DNA of 64,000 nucleotides from Streptomyces luteolifulvus (GCF_008806595.1 NZ_VZRB01000039.1:1-64000), one strand, 5' to 3'. Positions 25,374 to 33,784 are shown, numbered from the stretch's first letter. Numbers and translations are program-made. Notes: generated by a model from the letters alone, not told the origin.

Positions 25374-26155
25374 CGGCGCAGCGCCCCCCAGGTGTGCGGG
25401 CCGACCTTGCCGTCGACGACCAGCCCGCGCTTCTCCTGGAACCGTTGCACGGCCCGTTCGGTGAGCTCGCCGAAGATCCCGTCGACGGGACCCGGCGAGA
25501 ACCCGTGGTGGCGCAGCAGGCACTGGGCCTCGACCACGTCCCAGCTCGTCGAACCGCTCTGCAGCACGGCAACCCTGCTGTCACTGTGTCCGGCGCGCAG
25601 CAGCCCCCGCTCGCGCCGCACCGCGCAGTCGTACGTCCGTCCGGGCTGGTACGAATAGACGCCGGTGCCCGTCGGCCGCACGGAGGTCCGGCTGGTCCGC
25701 GAGGCCCCGCCGTGTCCCTCCTCCCAGGGCGCGGCGACGACGAGGCCGACGAGCAGTACCGTGACGGCCGTTGCGCCGACGGCAGCCGCCCAGGGGAAGC
25801 GCCGGGAGGTGCGCCTCGGTTCCTCGGTCGATGCGGGTGCGCAGTCGCGATCGGCGGGTGAGCCGCCGTCACCGCCGGCCGGCTCGGTCCGCGCCCAGGT
25901 GGCCTCCGCGAGCTCGTGGAGGACGAGCAGGCGTGTGGCGTCAGCTCCGCCGAGGCGTGCGAGTTCCGCGACCGCGCGGCGTGGTGGCAGCGCCGTGCCG
26001 TTCAGATAGCGCGCCCAGGAGGAGCGGCTGTAGGCCGTCTTCGCCGCCAGGGAGGTCGTACTCAGCCCGCTCCGGTCCTTCAGGAGTCGCATCTGCACCA
26101 CGAGTTGCCGAGCGCGGTCGTCGAGTGATCCGGGAAGCTCCTTCCAACGCGGCAT
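25370..26155 (-). CDS. Membrane-anchored XRE regulator with peptidoglycan-binding domain
   Basis: 261 residues. An N-terminal XRE domain (about 15-70, LKDRSGLSTTSLAAKTAYSR and SSWARYLNG) is followed by a linker, a membrane helix (about 130-150, AAAVGATAVTVLLVGLVVA) and a C-terminal PG_binding_1 domain with VDGIFGELTERAVQRFQ and VDGKVGPHTWGALR. The start at 26155 follows AGGTGG. This layout would let wall fragments outside influence DNA binding inside. It is co-translated with the DUF2690 paralog and divergent from a secreted protein with the same binding domain. Confidence 0.82.
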   Translation of the reverse strand: MPRWKELPGSLDDRARQLVVQMRLLKDRSGLSTTSLAAKTAYSRSSWARYLNGTALPPRRAVAELARLGGADATRLLVLHELAEATWARTEPAGGDGGSPADRDCAPASTEEPRRTSRRFPWAAAVGATAVTVLLVGLVVAAPWEEGHGGASRTSRTSVRPTGTGVYSYQPGRTYDCAVRRERGLLRAGHSDSRVAVLQSGSTSWDVVEAQCLLRHHGFSPGPVDGIFGELTERAVQRFQEKRGLVVDGKVGPHTWGALRR

Positions 26156-26478
26156 GATCCACCTCGTTCGCGCCTGCGTTCTCTCCTCGGGAGTACACCT
26201 CGCGACGAGCTCATCATGACGCGCGTACCTCGGTGCTCCGGCGGTTCCGGCCGCGATTGGCGTCTTACCGACCCCCCGCGAGCGGTCCGGGTGTTCCAGC
26301 GGTGCGCCTTCCGGTGCGGCCTTCTCCCAGGTCGGAGGTGGGAGCGTTCCGCACTTGCCCAAAAGCCGGGGCCGCTCTCGCCGTTGGCCGAATCGGCGCG
26401 GAAAGCTCGACGACACCCGGGCGGCACAGCCCGACTCGCGCCGCCCCCAACTCACCCTTCACTGAAAGGAACTCAGCC
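26156..26478. other. Divergent intergenic region, XRE operon / secreted PG-binding gene
   Basis: These 323 bases hold no convincing gene. They must contain the promoters of the minus-strand XRE pair and the plus-strand secreted protein, with GAAAGGAAC just before the latter's start. I did not find a clear palindrome that could be named as an operator. Confidence 0.4.
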
Positions 26479-26865
26479 ATGAACATGCGCAGGCATCTCG
26501 CGCTGGCATCCGCCACCGCGGTTCTCGGAGGCGGGCTCGCGATCGCCCCCGCCGCCTCGGCCGGAGCGGTCACCGCCCGGGCCGACGCTCCGGCGAAGGA
26601 GTACAGCTGCTCGAAGATCTGGTATTCCGGCACGGCCCTGACCGTCCGTGGCCACACCGGAAAGCGGGTCATCGAGGTCCAGTGCCTGCTGAAGCTGTCC
26701 CAGCAGACCGGCAAGTTCTGGAAGAACCACGGCTACAAGGTCGACGGCATCTTCGGACCCAACACCGAGCGAGCCGTCAAGTACCACCAGAGCAAGGCCC
26801 ACATCCTGGTGGACGGCAAGGTCGGCAAGCAGACCTGGAAGACGCTGCGCACGTACAAGTACTGA
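26479..26865 (+). CDS. Small secreted peptidoglycan-binding protein
   Basis: 128 residues. A Sec signal peptide (MNMRRHLALASATAVLGGGL then AIAPAASAGA, cut near residue 30) precedes a single PG_binding_1 repeat with HGYKVDGIFGPNTERAVKYH and ILVDGKVGKQTWKTLR. Two cysteines (SCSK and QCLL) could form a disulfide. There is no catalytic domain, so it likely binds wall glycan. The match to the outside domain of the divergent regulator suggests they share a ligand or compete for it. Start follows GAAAGGAACTCAGCC. Confidence 0.85.
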   Translation: MNMRRHLALASATAVLGGGLAIAPAASAGAVTARADAPAKEYSCSKIWYSGTALTVRGHTGKRVIEVQCLLKLSQQTGKFWKNHGYKVDGIFGPNTERAVKYHQSKAHILVDGKVGKQTWKTLRTYKY

Positions 26866-26876
26866 CCCACACGGCA

Positions 26877-26920
26877 CGGCCCGGGTCCGTCCGCCACGGG
26901 GGCGCGGGCGGCCCGGGCCG
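26877..26920. terminator. Imperfect GC hairpin after the secreted protein
   Basis: GGCCCGGG near 26877 can pair with CCCGGGCC near 26913-26920, with partial pairing of the inner CCGTCCGCC / GGGCGG segments. It starts about 12 bases after the stop at 26865. A terminator is likely, though the stem has mismatches. Confidence 0.45.
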
Positions 26921-26934
26921 CACCGTCGTGCCGA

Positions 26935-26985
26935 CGCGGACGTCGTGCAGGCGCGGACGTCGTGCAGGCGCGGACGTCGTGCCGG
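26935..26985. repeat. Three tandem 17-base repeats
   Basis: CGCGGACGTCGTGCAGG is repeated at 26935-26951 and 26952-26968, and again at 26969-26985 with changes only in the last three bases. The unit contains the palindrome GACGTC. The array is intergenic, 45 bases before the next start. It may vary in copy number between strains. Confidence 0.8.
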
Positions 26986-27029
26986 AGTGACCGCTTGATC
27001 ATGCAGCGGCAGCACTAAGGTGTGATCGC

Positions 27030-27561
27030 GTGAGCACCGAACCCGCAGACGGACCAGGCACCGTCTACCGTTCCTCCATACGTCGCACCGGACTCGTCGC
27101 CGCCGGTTCGGTCGCGTTCGTGGTGCTGGGCGGCTGGATGCTGATCTACCACGCCACGTCCGTCAAGAACATCCTCTTCGGCGCGCTCGCCGTGGCCTTC
27201 TTCGGCCTCACCGCCGGCGTGGCCATCGGACGCCTTGCCCGGGCGGCGGCCCGAACTGGTCCTCGACAGTGAGGGCCTGACCCATGTGATGCTGGGGTCG
27301 ATCAGCTGGACGGAGATCGCCGCGGTCGGCATCCGGGAGATCAAGAGCCAGTCCAGCACCCAGCGGGTGATCGAGCTGGTCCTGCACGACCCGGCCGCCT
27401 ACCTGGCACGCGCCCCACGCATGGCGCGGATCACCGGCAAGGCGAACCGGCGCCTCGGCTTCAGCCCGGCGAACATCTCCGCGACCACCCTCCCCGTCGA
27501 CGTCAACGAGGTGGTGACAGCCATGCGCCGCCACCACCCGGAGCTGACGATCCGGCCGTAG
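27030..27561 (+). pseudogene. STM3941-like membrane protein, split by a one-base frameshift
   Basis: The first frame (27030-27272) gives an N-terminal part with two membrane helices ending GVAIGRLARAAARTGPRQ. A second frame (from 27235 to 27561) continues as RRPELVLDSEGLTHVMLGSI. Together they match the usual layout of a roughly 175-residue STM3941-family protein: two helices, then a soluble domain with SWTEI and ending in RRHHPEL. Removing one G from the GCCCGGGCGG run near 27238-27246 restores a single frame (RLARRRPELVLD). It is therefore a frameshift mutation or a sequencing error; coupled translation of two proteins is less likely. Function is unknown. Confidence 0.7.
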
Positions 27562-27591
27562 GCACGCGCTCTGCGGCCGACGGCCGGGTGT

Positions 27592-28470
27592 TCAGCACAG
27601 CACGGCAAGTGAACCGGGCAGCACCCGTGCCGTGACCGGGAGGTTGGCGTCGACCTCGCCGTCGGTGCCGTACGGGACGGGCCGGTCGGCCTCGATACGG
27701 ATCTCCCGGCCCCGAAGGATCTCCACCTCGGGCCGGTTGACGTGGGTGCCCGTCTTCAGCTCGTTCATCAGGGAGAAGAAGAGAAGCCGCGGCGCGTGAC
27801 GGATCATCACCACCTCCAGCAGCCCGTCGTCGAGACGTGCGTCGGGGGCGATGATGCGGCCGGAGCCGTAGTAGGCGGAGTTCGCGGCGACGACGGTGTA
27901 GCCGCGGTGTGTGTGCTCCTCGCCGTCGACGGTGACCCGGTAGGCGGCCGGGCGCCAGGTGGCCACGGCGCGCAGTCCGCCGAAGTAGTAGGAGGCCGCT
28001 CCCCGCAGCAGTCTGGTGTGGTTGGCGTGGCGGTTGGCGAGGGCGTCGACGCCCGCGTAGACGCTGCCGAGGGCGACGGTGCGGCCGTGGGCGGAGTCCA
28101 CCTCGATGGTGTCCACGAGACGGGGGCTGCCCTCGAGGAGGATGGGGGCGAGCGCGTCCGGTTCGGTGGGCAGCCCGAGTGCGCGGGCGAAGTCGTTGCC
28201 GCGGCCGGCCGGGACGAGTCCGAAAGGTGTGCCGGTTTCGCTGAGGGCTCCTCCGACGGCGCCGGTGATGCCGTCGCCGCCGACGGCGAGCACGACCCGC
28301 TTCCTGGCCCCCGCCTCACGGGCGAGGTCCTGCGCGTGCTCCAGGCTGCGGGTGTATTCGGTCTCCAACTCGGCGCCGGCCTCCCGCAGCAGCCGGGCCA
28401 CCCTCAGGAGGGCCGCGACCCCGGTGGAGGCGCCTGCTGTGGGGTTGACGATGGCGGTGAACTGTCGCAT
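27592..28470 (-). CDS. Diacylglycerol kinase-family lipid kinase
   Basis: 292 residues of the YegS/DagK family. The nucleotide loop VLAVGGDGITGAV and the GLVPAGRGNDFARALG motif lie in the N-terminal half; the C-terminal beta-sandwich includes APDARLDDGLLEVVMIRHAP. It phosphorylates a lipid alcohol such as diacylglycerol. The third residue of the usual GGDGT motif is I rather than T, a known variation. It is the second gene after the alkyl-DHAP-synthase-like oxidase, 75 bases apart, so the two may act on the same glycerolipid. Confidence 0.9.
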   Translation of the reverse strand: MRQFTAIVNPTAGASTGVAALLRVARLLREAGAELETEYTRSLEHAQDLAREAGARKRVVLAVGGDGITGAVGGALSETGTPFGLVPAGRGNDFARALGLPTEPDALAPILLEGSPRLVDTIEVDSAHGRTVALGSVYAGVDALANRHANHTRLLRGAASYYFGGLRAVATWRPAAYRVTVDGEEHTHRGYTVVAANSAYYGSGRIIAPDARLDDGLLEVVMIRHAPRLLFFSLMNELKTGTHVNRPEVEILRGREIRIEADRPVPYGTDGEVDANLPVTARVLPGSLAVLC

Positions 28471-28545
28471 CGGTGGTGCCTTTCGAAGGCGGCTGGCGGG
28501 TCGGGCAGCGGACTGGGGCGGGAGTGGGCGTGGGGTCGGGCGGGG

Positions 28546-30144
28546 TCAGTCGGTGGTGGGCAGGAGGATGCCCGGGTTGAGCAGCCCGGCGGGATCCAGC
28601 CGTCGTTTGACCGCCTTCAGGGCATCGATGCCGAGCGGTCCGGCTTCCCGGACGTACCAGTCGCGATGGTCGCTGCCCACGCCGTGGTGGTGGCTGATCG
28701 TGCCGCCCGCGGCCAGGATCGCCTCGTTCGCGGCCTGCTTGGCGGGTTCCCAGTGCGCCACGGGGTCGTCGCCCTGCGCCGACACGACGGTGAAGTACAG
28801 CGAGGCGCCGTTCTCGTACACGTGGGAGATGTGACACATCACCAGGGGCGGCGTGCCCGCCTGGCTGAGTGTCGTGGTGAGCGCCCCACGGACGGCGTCG
28901 TACAGCTCGGGCAGGCGGGACCAGAAGGTGGCGGTCTCCAGCGTCTCGGCGAACGCCCCCGCGTCCAGCAGCGCGTCCCGCAGGTACGGGGCCGAGTAGC
29001 GGCCGTGGGCCCACCGCCGGCCCGGCTCCTCGCCCAGACAGGTACCGCCGCTATCGCGCAGCACGGCGGTGGCCCGCTCCCGGCGGTGGGCCGTGTCCTC
29101 CTTCGTGCCCTCATAGCCTGCGATCGCCATGCAGCCGGCGGCCTCGGGGAGGCCGGAGGAGCCGATGGCGTCGGGCTGGGCGAGACCGATCAGCGTCTCG
29201 GTCTCGTCCGACAGGCGCAGCACCGTCGGACGCGGCCCGTCCTGGGCCAGACGGCGCAGGGCGGCGGCGCCTTCCTCGAAGGAGGAGAAGCGCCATCCTT
29301 CGTAGATACGGGTCGTCGGCAGGGGCCGGATGCGTACGGTCACCGAGGTGATGACACCGAAGGCTCCCTCGGAGCCGAGGACGAGCTGACGCAGGTCGGG
29401 GCCGGCGGCCGAGCGCGGCGCGCGGCCGACCTCGAGGGTGCCGGCCGGGGTGGCCAGGGTGAGGCCGAGGACCATCTCGTCGAACCGGCCGTAGCCGGCG
29501 GAGGCCTGGCCGCTGGAGCGTGCGGCGGCGAATCCGCCGATGGTGGCCCACTCGTAGGACTGGGGGAAGTGGCCGAGGGTGAAGCCCTGTTCGGCCAGCA
29601 GCGCCTCGGCGTGCGGCGCCCGCAGTCCCGGCTGCAGGGTGACGGTACGGGAGACGGTGTCCAGGTCCTGCAGCCCGTTCATCCGGGCCAGGTCGAGGGC
29701 GACGAACGGGCGTCGCAGCTCGGGGGCGAGGCCGCCGACGACGGAGGTGCCGCCGCCGAACGGGACGACGGCCAGGCGGTGCTCGGCACACACCCGCAGC
29801 ACGGCGCACACCTCGTCGTGGCTCGACGGGAGGACGACGGCGGCCGGAATGCCGTCCACGTCGCCGGAGCGGATCCGCAGCAGATCGGGGGTCGACTTCC
29901 CGCGGGTGTGCCGGATACGGGCCTCGGCACCGGTGCGCACGTACGCCTCGCCGCCGACGGCCTCGGCCAGGGCCCGGCGTACGGTCGCGTCCAGCGGAGT
30001 GTCGGGCACAGCGATCTCGTCCAGGGCGACCGGCTCGGTACTGCGGGGCTGGACCCCGAGCAGGTCGCGCAGCAGCCCGATCACCGTGTCGGGCAGCCGG
30101 GTCGCCCGGGCCGGGTCGCCCCAGCCGCTCCACAGCATGTCCAT
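28546..30144 (-). CDS. FAD-linked oxidase, alkyl-DHAP synthase-like
   Basis: 532 residues. The FAD-binding PCMH domain has VVPFGGGTSVVGGL and LGHFPQSYEWATIGGFAAARSSGQAS; the C-terminal part contains the TISHHHGVGSDHRDWY histidine cluster of alkyldihydroxyacetonephosphate synthases. Such enzymes exchange the acyl group of acyl-DHAP for a fatty alcohol to start ether lipids, but bacterial homologs may have other oxidase roles. ATG at 30144 has GTGAGG upstream. Together with a lipid kinase and GlpD it suggests a glycerol-phosphate or ether-lipid locus, controlled by the divergent TetR. Confidence 0.85.
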   Translation of the reverse strand: MDMLWSGWGDPARATRLPDTVIGLLRDLLGVQPRSTEPVALDEIAVPDTPLDATVRRALAEAVGGEAYVRTGAEARIRHTRGKSTPDLLRIRSGDVDGIPAAVVLPSSHDEVCAVLRVCAEHRLAVVPFGGGTSVVGGLAPELRRPFVALDLARMNGLQDLDTVSRTVTLQPGLRAPHAEALLAEQGFTLGHFPQSYEWATIGGFAAARSSGQASAGYGRFDEMVLGLTLATPAGTLEVGRAPRSAAGPDLRQLVLGSEGAFGVITSVTVRIRPLPTTRIYEGWRFSSFEEGAAALRRLAQDGPRPTVLRLSDETETLIGLAQPDAIGSSGLPEAAGCMAIAGYEGTKEDTAHRRERATAVLRDSGGTCLGEEPGRRWAHGRYSAPYLRDALLDAGAFAETLETATFWSRLPELYDAVRGALTTTLSQAGTPPLVMCHISHVYENGASLYFTVVSAQGDDPVAHWEPAKQAANEAILAAGGTISHHHGVGSDHRDWYVREAGPLGIDALKAVKRRLDPAGLLNPGILLPTTD

Positions 30145-30206
30145 GCGCTCATTCCTCACCGGTCGTTGCGAAAAAGGGTGCCGTCTCCTGCGCTGCCGCG
30201 CAGGGC

Positions 30207-30219
30207 GTTACACTGTGAC
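30207..30219. promoter_or_regulatory. Candidate operator GTTACA-C-TGTGAC
   Basis: A 13-base near-perfect palindrome directly in front of the TetR start at 30222. It contains TACACT, a possible -10 box seven bases before the ATG, implying a leaderless transcript. A second half-site pair TGTGAC/GTCACA spans 30214-30240. Expected for autoregulation by this TetR and control of the divergent oxidase gene. Confidence 0.5.
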
Positions 30220-30221
30220 AC

Positions 30222-30821
30222 ATGACGCCTATTCGTCACAACGCTTCGGACAGCGATCCGGTGCTCGACGCCGTACGCGACTGCGTCCTGGCCGTCGGTG
30301 TCCGGCGCACCACCCTCACCGACGTGGCCCGCCGTGCGGGCGTCTCCCGGATGACGCTCTACCGCCGCTGGCCCGATGTGCGCTCCCTGGTGGGCGACCT
30401 GATGACCCGGGAATGGATCGAGGCGGCCACCCGGGCGATGCCCCAACCCGCACCGGGGATCCCCGCACGCACCCTGATCGTCGACGGCCTGGTGAGGGGC
30501 GTGGACGCCTTCCGCGCCCATCCGCTCTTCCGCAAGATCATCGACGTCGACCCCGAGCTGCTCCTCCCCTACGTACTCGACCGGCGCGGCGCGAGCCAGG
30601 AAGCCCTGCTCGACCTGCTCACCGACGCCCTACGAGGGGGACACGCCGACGGATCCGTCCAGCCCGGCCACCCCGAACGCCAGGCCCGGTCCCTGCTCCT
30701 GGTCGCCCAGTCCTTCACCCTGTCGCTGCGCACCATGACCGACGAGGACGACCCCGACCTGACCGCCGAGGCCTTCTACGCAGAACTGCGGACCATCCTC
30801 GAGAGGACACTCACCCCTTGA
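30222..30821 (+). CDS. TetR-family regulator of the glycerolipid locus
   Basis: 199 residues, helix-turn-helix TLTDVARRAGVSRMTLYRRWPDVRSLV at about 30-55, then a helical C-terminal domain. It is divergent from the alkyl-DHAP-synthase-like gene with a candidate operator between. The stop codon TGA at 30819-30821 lies in TTGACTTCC, which looks like the right terminus of the TnpB element, so the original C terminus may have been changed by the insertion. Confidence 0.88.
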   Translation: MTPIRHNASDSDPVLDAVRDCVLAVGVRRTTLTDVARRAGVSRMTLYRRWPDVRSLVGDLMTREWIEAATRAMPQPAPGIPARTLIVDGLVRGVDAFRAHPLFRKIIDVDPELLLPYVLDRRGASQEALLDLLTDALRGGHADGSVQPGHPERQARSLLLVAQSFTLSLRTMTDEDDPDLTAEAFYAELRTILERTLTP

Positions 30822-30950
30822 CTTCCTCTCCCGCCTAAGGGCGGGGGATTCCAGCGGTCGCCCGCTGGGTTTCCTGCTTCACCGACGACTGCCCCGTCCG
30901 GGAGGACTCCCGTTGAGGTCTTGCACCGTCTCCACAGGCAGACGCCGCCA
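30818..30950 (-). ncRNA. Candidate TnpB guide (reRNA/omega) RNA scaffold
   Basis: In TnpB elements a guide RNA is made from the 3' end of tnpB through the right end, with the guide taken from flanking DNA. Here the predicted scaffold covers the tnpB 3' end and the terminal hairpin at 30828-30847, whose loop contains the tnpB stop. The guide would be antisense to the TetR 3' coding end just left of 30818. The call is by position and hairpin only. Confidence 0.4.
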
Positions 30951-32043
30951 GCCCGGCGGCCAGGATGTTGCGTGCCGCGTTCACGTCGCGGTCGTGCACG
31001 GTGCCGCAGTCACACGTCCACGCGGGGACGTTCAGCGGCAGCTTCCCGCGGACCGTGCCGCAGGCCCCGCACAGCTTGCTGGAGGGGAACCAGCGGTCGA
31101 TCACGACGAGTGTGCGCCCGTACCAGGCGCACTTGTACTCCAGCATCATGCGCAGGTCCGTCCAGGCCGCATCCGAGACGGCTCGCGCGAGCGTGCCGTT
31201 CTTCAGCAGGTTGCGGACGGTGAGGTCCTCGATCACGACCGTTTGGTTCTCACGGACCAGTCGAGTCGACAGCTTGTGCAGGAAGTCGCGGCGCCGGTCG
31301 GCGATCCGCGCGTGGACCCCGGCGACGCGACGCCGGGCCTTCTCCCGGTTCGCCGAGCCCTTCGCCTTGCGCGACAGATCCCGCTGCGCGCGGGCCAGCC
31401 GGGCGCGGTCACGGCGCTCGTGCTTGGGGTTGGCGACCTTCTCCCCGGTGGACAGGGTCACGAGAGAGGTGATCCCGGCGTCCAGGCCGACGGCCGCATC
31501 GGTGGCGGGGGCCGGGGCGATGCTTTCCTGGCACAGCAGGGACACGAACCAGCGGCCCACACTGTCACGGGACACGGTCGCCGTGGTCGGCTCCGCGCCC
31601 TCGGGCAGGGGACGCGACCAGCGGATGTCCAGGGGGTCCGTCATCTTGGCCAGCGTCAGTTTCCCGTCGCGCCAGGTGAAGGCGCTGCGGGTGTACTCGG
31701 CCGACGCGCGGGACTTCTTCCGCGATTTGTACCGGGGGTATTTGGCCCGCTTGGCGAAGAAGTTGGCGAACGCCGTCTGAAGACGGCGCAGCGCCTGCTG
31801 GAGCGGGACGGAGGACACCTCCGAGAGGAAGGCGAGTTCCCCGGTCTTCTTCCACTGCGTCAGCGCTGCGGACGACTGCACGTACGAGATCCGTCGCTGC
31901 TCGCCGTACCAGGCTCGTGTGCGCTGCTCCAGCGCCTTGTTGTAGACGAGGCGGACGCAGCCGAACGTGCGGGACAGCTCGGCCGCCTGCTCGCCGGTGG
32001 GGTAGAAGCGGTACTTGAAAGCCCGCTTGACCTGCCGCGTCAT
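30835..32043 (-). CDS. tnpB: RNA-guided nuclease TnpB
   Basis: 402 residues. The N-terminal helix-turn-helix start MTRQVKRAFKYRFYPTGEQ is typical. RuvC-like catalytic motifs are present: Asp near residue 187 in GLDAGITSLVTL, Glu in VVIEDLTVRNLL and Asp in HDRDVNAARNIL. The zinc ribbon is CGAC ... CDCG. All key residues are kept, so it may be an active RNA-guided DNA nuclease that favours keeping the element at its site. A decayed relative lies at 34.8-35.1 kb. Confidence 0.93.
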   Translation of the reverse strand: MTRQVKRAFKYRFYPTGEQAAELSRTFGCVRLVYNKALEQRTRAWYGEQRRISYVQSSAALTQWKKTGELAFLSEVSSVPLQQALRRLQTAFANFFAKRAKYPRYKSRKKSRASAEYTRSAFTWRDGKLTLAKMTDPLDIRWSRPLPEGAEPTTATVSRDSVGRWFVSLLCQESIAPAPATDAAVGLDAGITSLVTLSTGEKVANPKHERRDRARLARAQRDLSRKAKGSANREKARRRVAGVHARIADRRRDFLHKLSTRLVRENQTVVIEDLTVRNLLKNGTLARAVSDAAWTDLRMMLEYKCAWYGRTLVVIDRWFPSSKLCGACGTVRGKLPLNVPAWTCDCGTVHDRDVNAARNILAAGLAASACGDGARPQRESSRTGQSSVKQETQRATAGIPRP

Positions 32044-32203
32044 GCCTCACTCTCTATCAGATTCCGTGTGAGCCAAGGGTGTCGGCCGGTGGACGGTGGA
32101 CGCCGAATCGCCCTGACGGCGCTTCGGCTGTTCCTGCCCTGCTCCGCGGGAGCTTCGTTTCCTCCCGGCCTGAAGGCCGGGGTATCCACAAAGGAGAACC
32201 TCG

Positions 32204-33784
32204 ATGAGCCCCAGCAGCACGGCCTCCCCCGCCCACCCGGCTCCGGGCTCGTCCCTGACCGCCGCCCGGCGTCTGCGCGAACTGACCCGGAGCGTCGGCG
32301 GCCCGGCGGTGGACGTCCTGGTCGTCGGTCTCGGCGCGACGGGTGCCGGAGCCGCGCTGGACGCCGCCGCCCGCGGACTGACCGTCGTCGCCATCGACGC
32401 CCACGACCTGGCGTTCGGCACCTCGCGCTGGAGCTCCAAGCTCATCCATGGCGGACTGCGCTACCTCGCCTCCGCGCAGCTCGACGTCGCCCATGAAAGC
32501 GCACGCGAACGCGGAGTCCTCATGGAGCGCACCGCACCCCATCTGGTGCGCGCCCAGCCGTTCATCCTGCCCCTCACCCCGCTGGTCTCCCGCGGCCAGG
32601 CCGCCCTGGCCTGGGCCGGCTTCCGCGCCGGGGACGCTCTGCGCCTGGCGGCGCGCACGGCGCGGGCGACCCTGCCGGCACCGCGCAGGCTGTCCGCCGC
32701 GGAGACGCGTCATCTCGCTCCCGCCCTGCGCGGCGCGGGCCTGCGCGGAGGCCTGCTGTCGTGGGACGGCCGCGTCACCGACGACGCCCGTCTGGTCACC
32801 GCGATCGCCCGCACCGCCGCGGCCCACGGCGCCCGGATCCTCACGCGGGTACGAGCGCTGGAACTCACCCGCTCCGGTGCCCGGATACGGGACGAACTCA
32901 CCGGCGAGGAGGGCGAGATCAGGGCCCGTGCCGTGATCAACGCGTCCGGCGTGTGGGCGGGTGGCCTGGTGGACGGCGTCCGCATCCGGCCCTCGCGGGG
33001 AACCCACCTCGTCCTGCGCTCGGACCACCTCGGCGCCCTCCCGGCGGGACTGCACGTCCCGATCCCCGGGGAGACCAACCGCTTCGTCCTCGTTCTGCCC
33101 CAGGGCGACGGCCGGACCTACGTCGGACTCACCGACGAACCCGTCGACGAGGACATCCCGGACGTGCCCGAAGTGCCCGAGACGGACATCGGCTTCCTGC
33201 TCGACGTCCTGGGCTCGGCCCTGGACGTCCCCGTCCACCGCCATGACGTGGTGGGCGCCTTCGCGGGCCTGCGGCCCCTGCTGGACACCACACCGGCAGC
33301 GGGGTCCGGAGCGGAGGCCCGCACCGCGGACATCTCCCGCAAGCACGCGGTTCTCACCTCACCGGAAGGCGTGATCACCGTGGTCGGCGGCAAGCTGACC
33401 ACGTACCGGCGGATGGCCGAGGACGCCGTCGACACCGCCGCCGCCACCCACGGCCTGTCCGCGACGCCCTCGCCCACCGCGGCCCTCCCCCTGGTCGGTG
33501 CCGCGGCACCGCACGCCCTCACCTCCCTGCGCGCCCCCCGCCACCTGATCCACCGCTACGGCACGGAAGCGCCGGCCGTCCATGCCCTCAGCCAACAGGA
33601 CCCCCAGCTGGCCGAACCAGTCCTGGACGGCCATCCCGTCACACGCGCCGAACTCCTGTGGGCCATCCAGCACGAGGGCGCCCTCGACACGTCCGACCTC
33701 CTCGACCGCCGCACCCGCATCGGACTCGTCCCCGAGGACCGCACGACGGCACTGCACACGGCCGAGGAGCTCCTCAAGAGGTAA
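32204..33784 (+). CDS. glpD: Aerobic glycerol-3-phosphate dehydrogenase
   Basis: 526 residues. The FAD-binding N terminus reads VDVLVVGLGATGAGAALDAA, followed by GTSRWSSKLIHGGLRYL, the hallmark GlpD segment, and GGKLTTYRRMAEDAVD near residue 400, then a C-terminal helical domain. It oxidises glycerol-3-phosphate to dihydroxyacetone phosphate at the membrane and passes electrons to quinone. Start follows AAAGGAG. The TnpB element lies directly upstream, so its present promoter may be within the element. Neighbouring lipid kinase and alkyl-DHAP-synthase-like genes share the same metabolite pool. Confidence 0.93.
   Translation: MSPSSTASPAHPAPGSSLTAARRLRELTRSVGGPAVDVLVVGLGATGAGAALDAAARGLTVVAIDAHDLAFGTSRWSSKLIHGGLRYLASAQLDVAHESARERGVLMERTAPHLVRAQPFILPLTPLVSRGQAALAWAGFRAGDALRLAARTARATLPAPRRLSAAETRHLAPALRGAGLRGGLLSWDGRVTDDARLVTAIARTAAAHGARILTRVRALELTRSGARIRDELTGEEGEIRARAVINASGVWAGGLVDGVRIRPSRGTHLVLRSDHLGALPAGLHVPIPGETNRFVLVLPQGDGRTYVGLTDEPVDEDIPDVPEVPETDIGFLLDVLGSALDVPVHRHDVVGAFAGLRPLLDTTPAAGSGAEARTADISRKHAVLTSPEGVITVVGGKLTTYRRMAEDAVDTAAATHGLSATPSPTAALPLVGAAAPHALTSLRAPRHLIHRYGTEAPAVHALSQQDPQLAEPVLDGHPVTRAELLWAIQHEGALDTSDLLDRRTRIGLVPEDRTTALHTAEELLKR

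Larger units (their letters stand above)
30818..32190 (-). mobile_element. TnpB-only IS200/IS605-type element
   Basis: The element carries a single tnpB gene and no tnpA. In the direction of tnpB its right end reads through a hairpin (CCCGCC-TAA-GGCGGG region, 30830-30845) and ends ...GGAAGTCAA at 30818. A similar hairpin CCCGGCC-TGAA-GGCCGGG lies at 32164-32181 in the same orientation, as expected for the subterminal hairpins of this family; it could also be a solo right end from another element. The element sits between the TetR stop and the glpD ribosome site, and appears to have separated genes that belonged together. Left boundary is approximate. Confidence 0.7.

Noticed and set aside
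27742..30225. An 827-codon open frame on the plus strand
   Set aside because: Antisense to the lipid kinase and FAD oxidase; no recognisable features.
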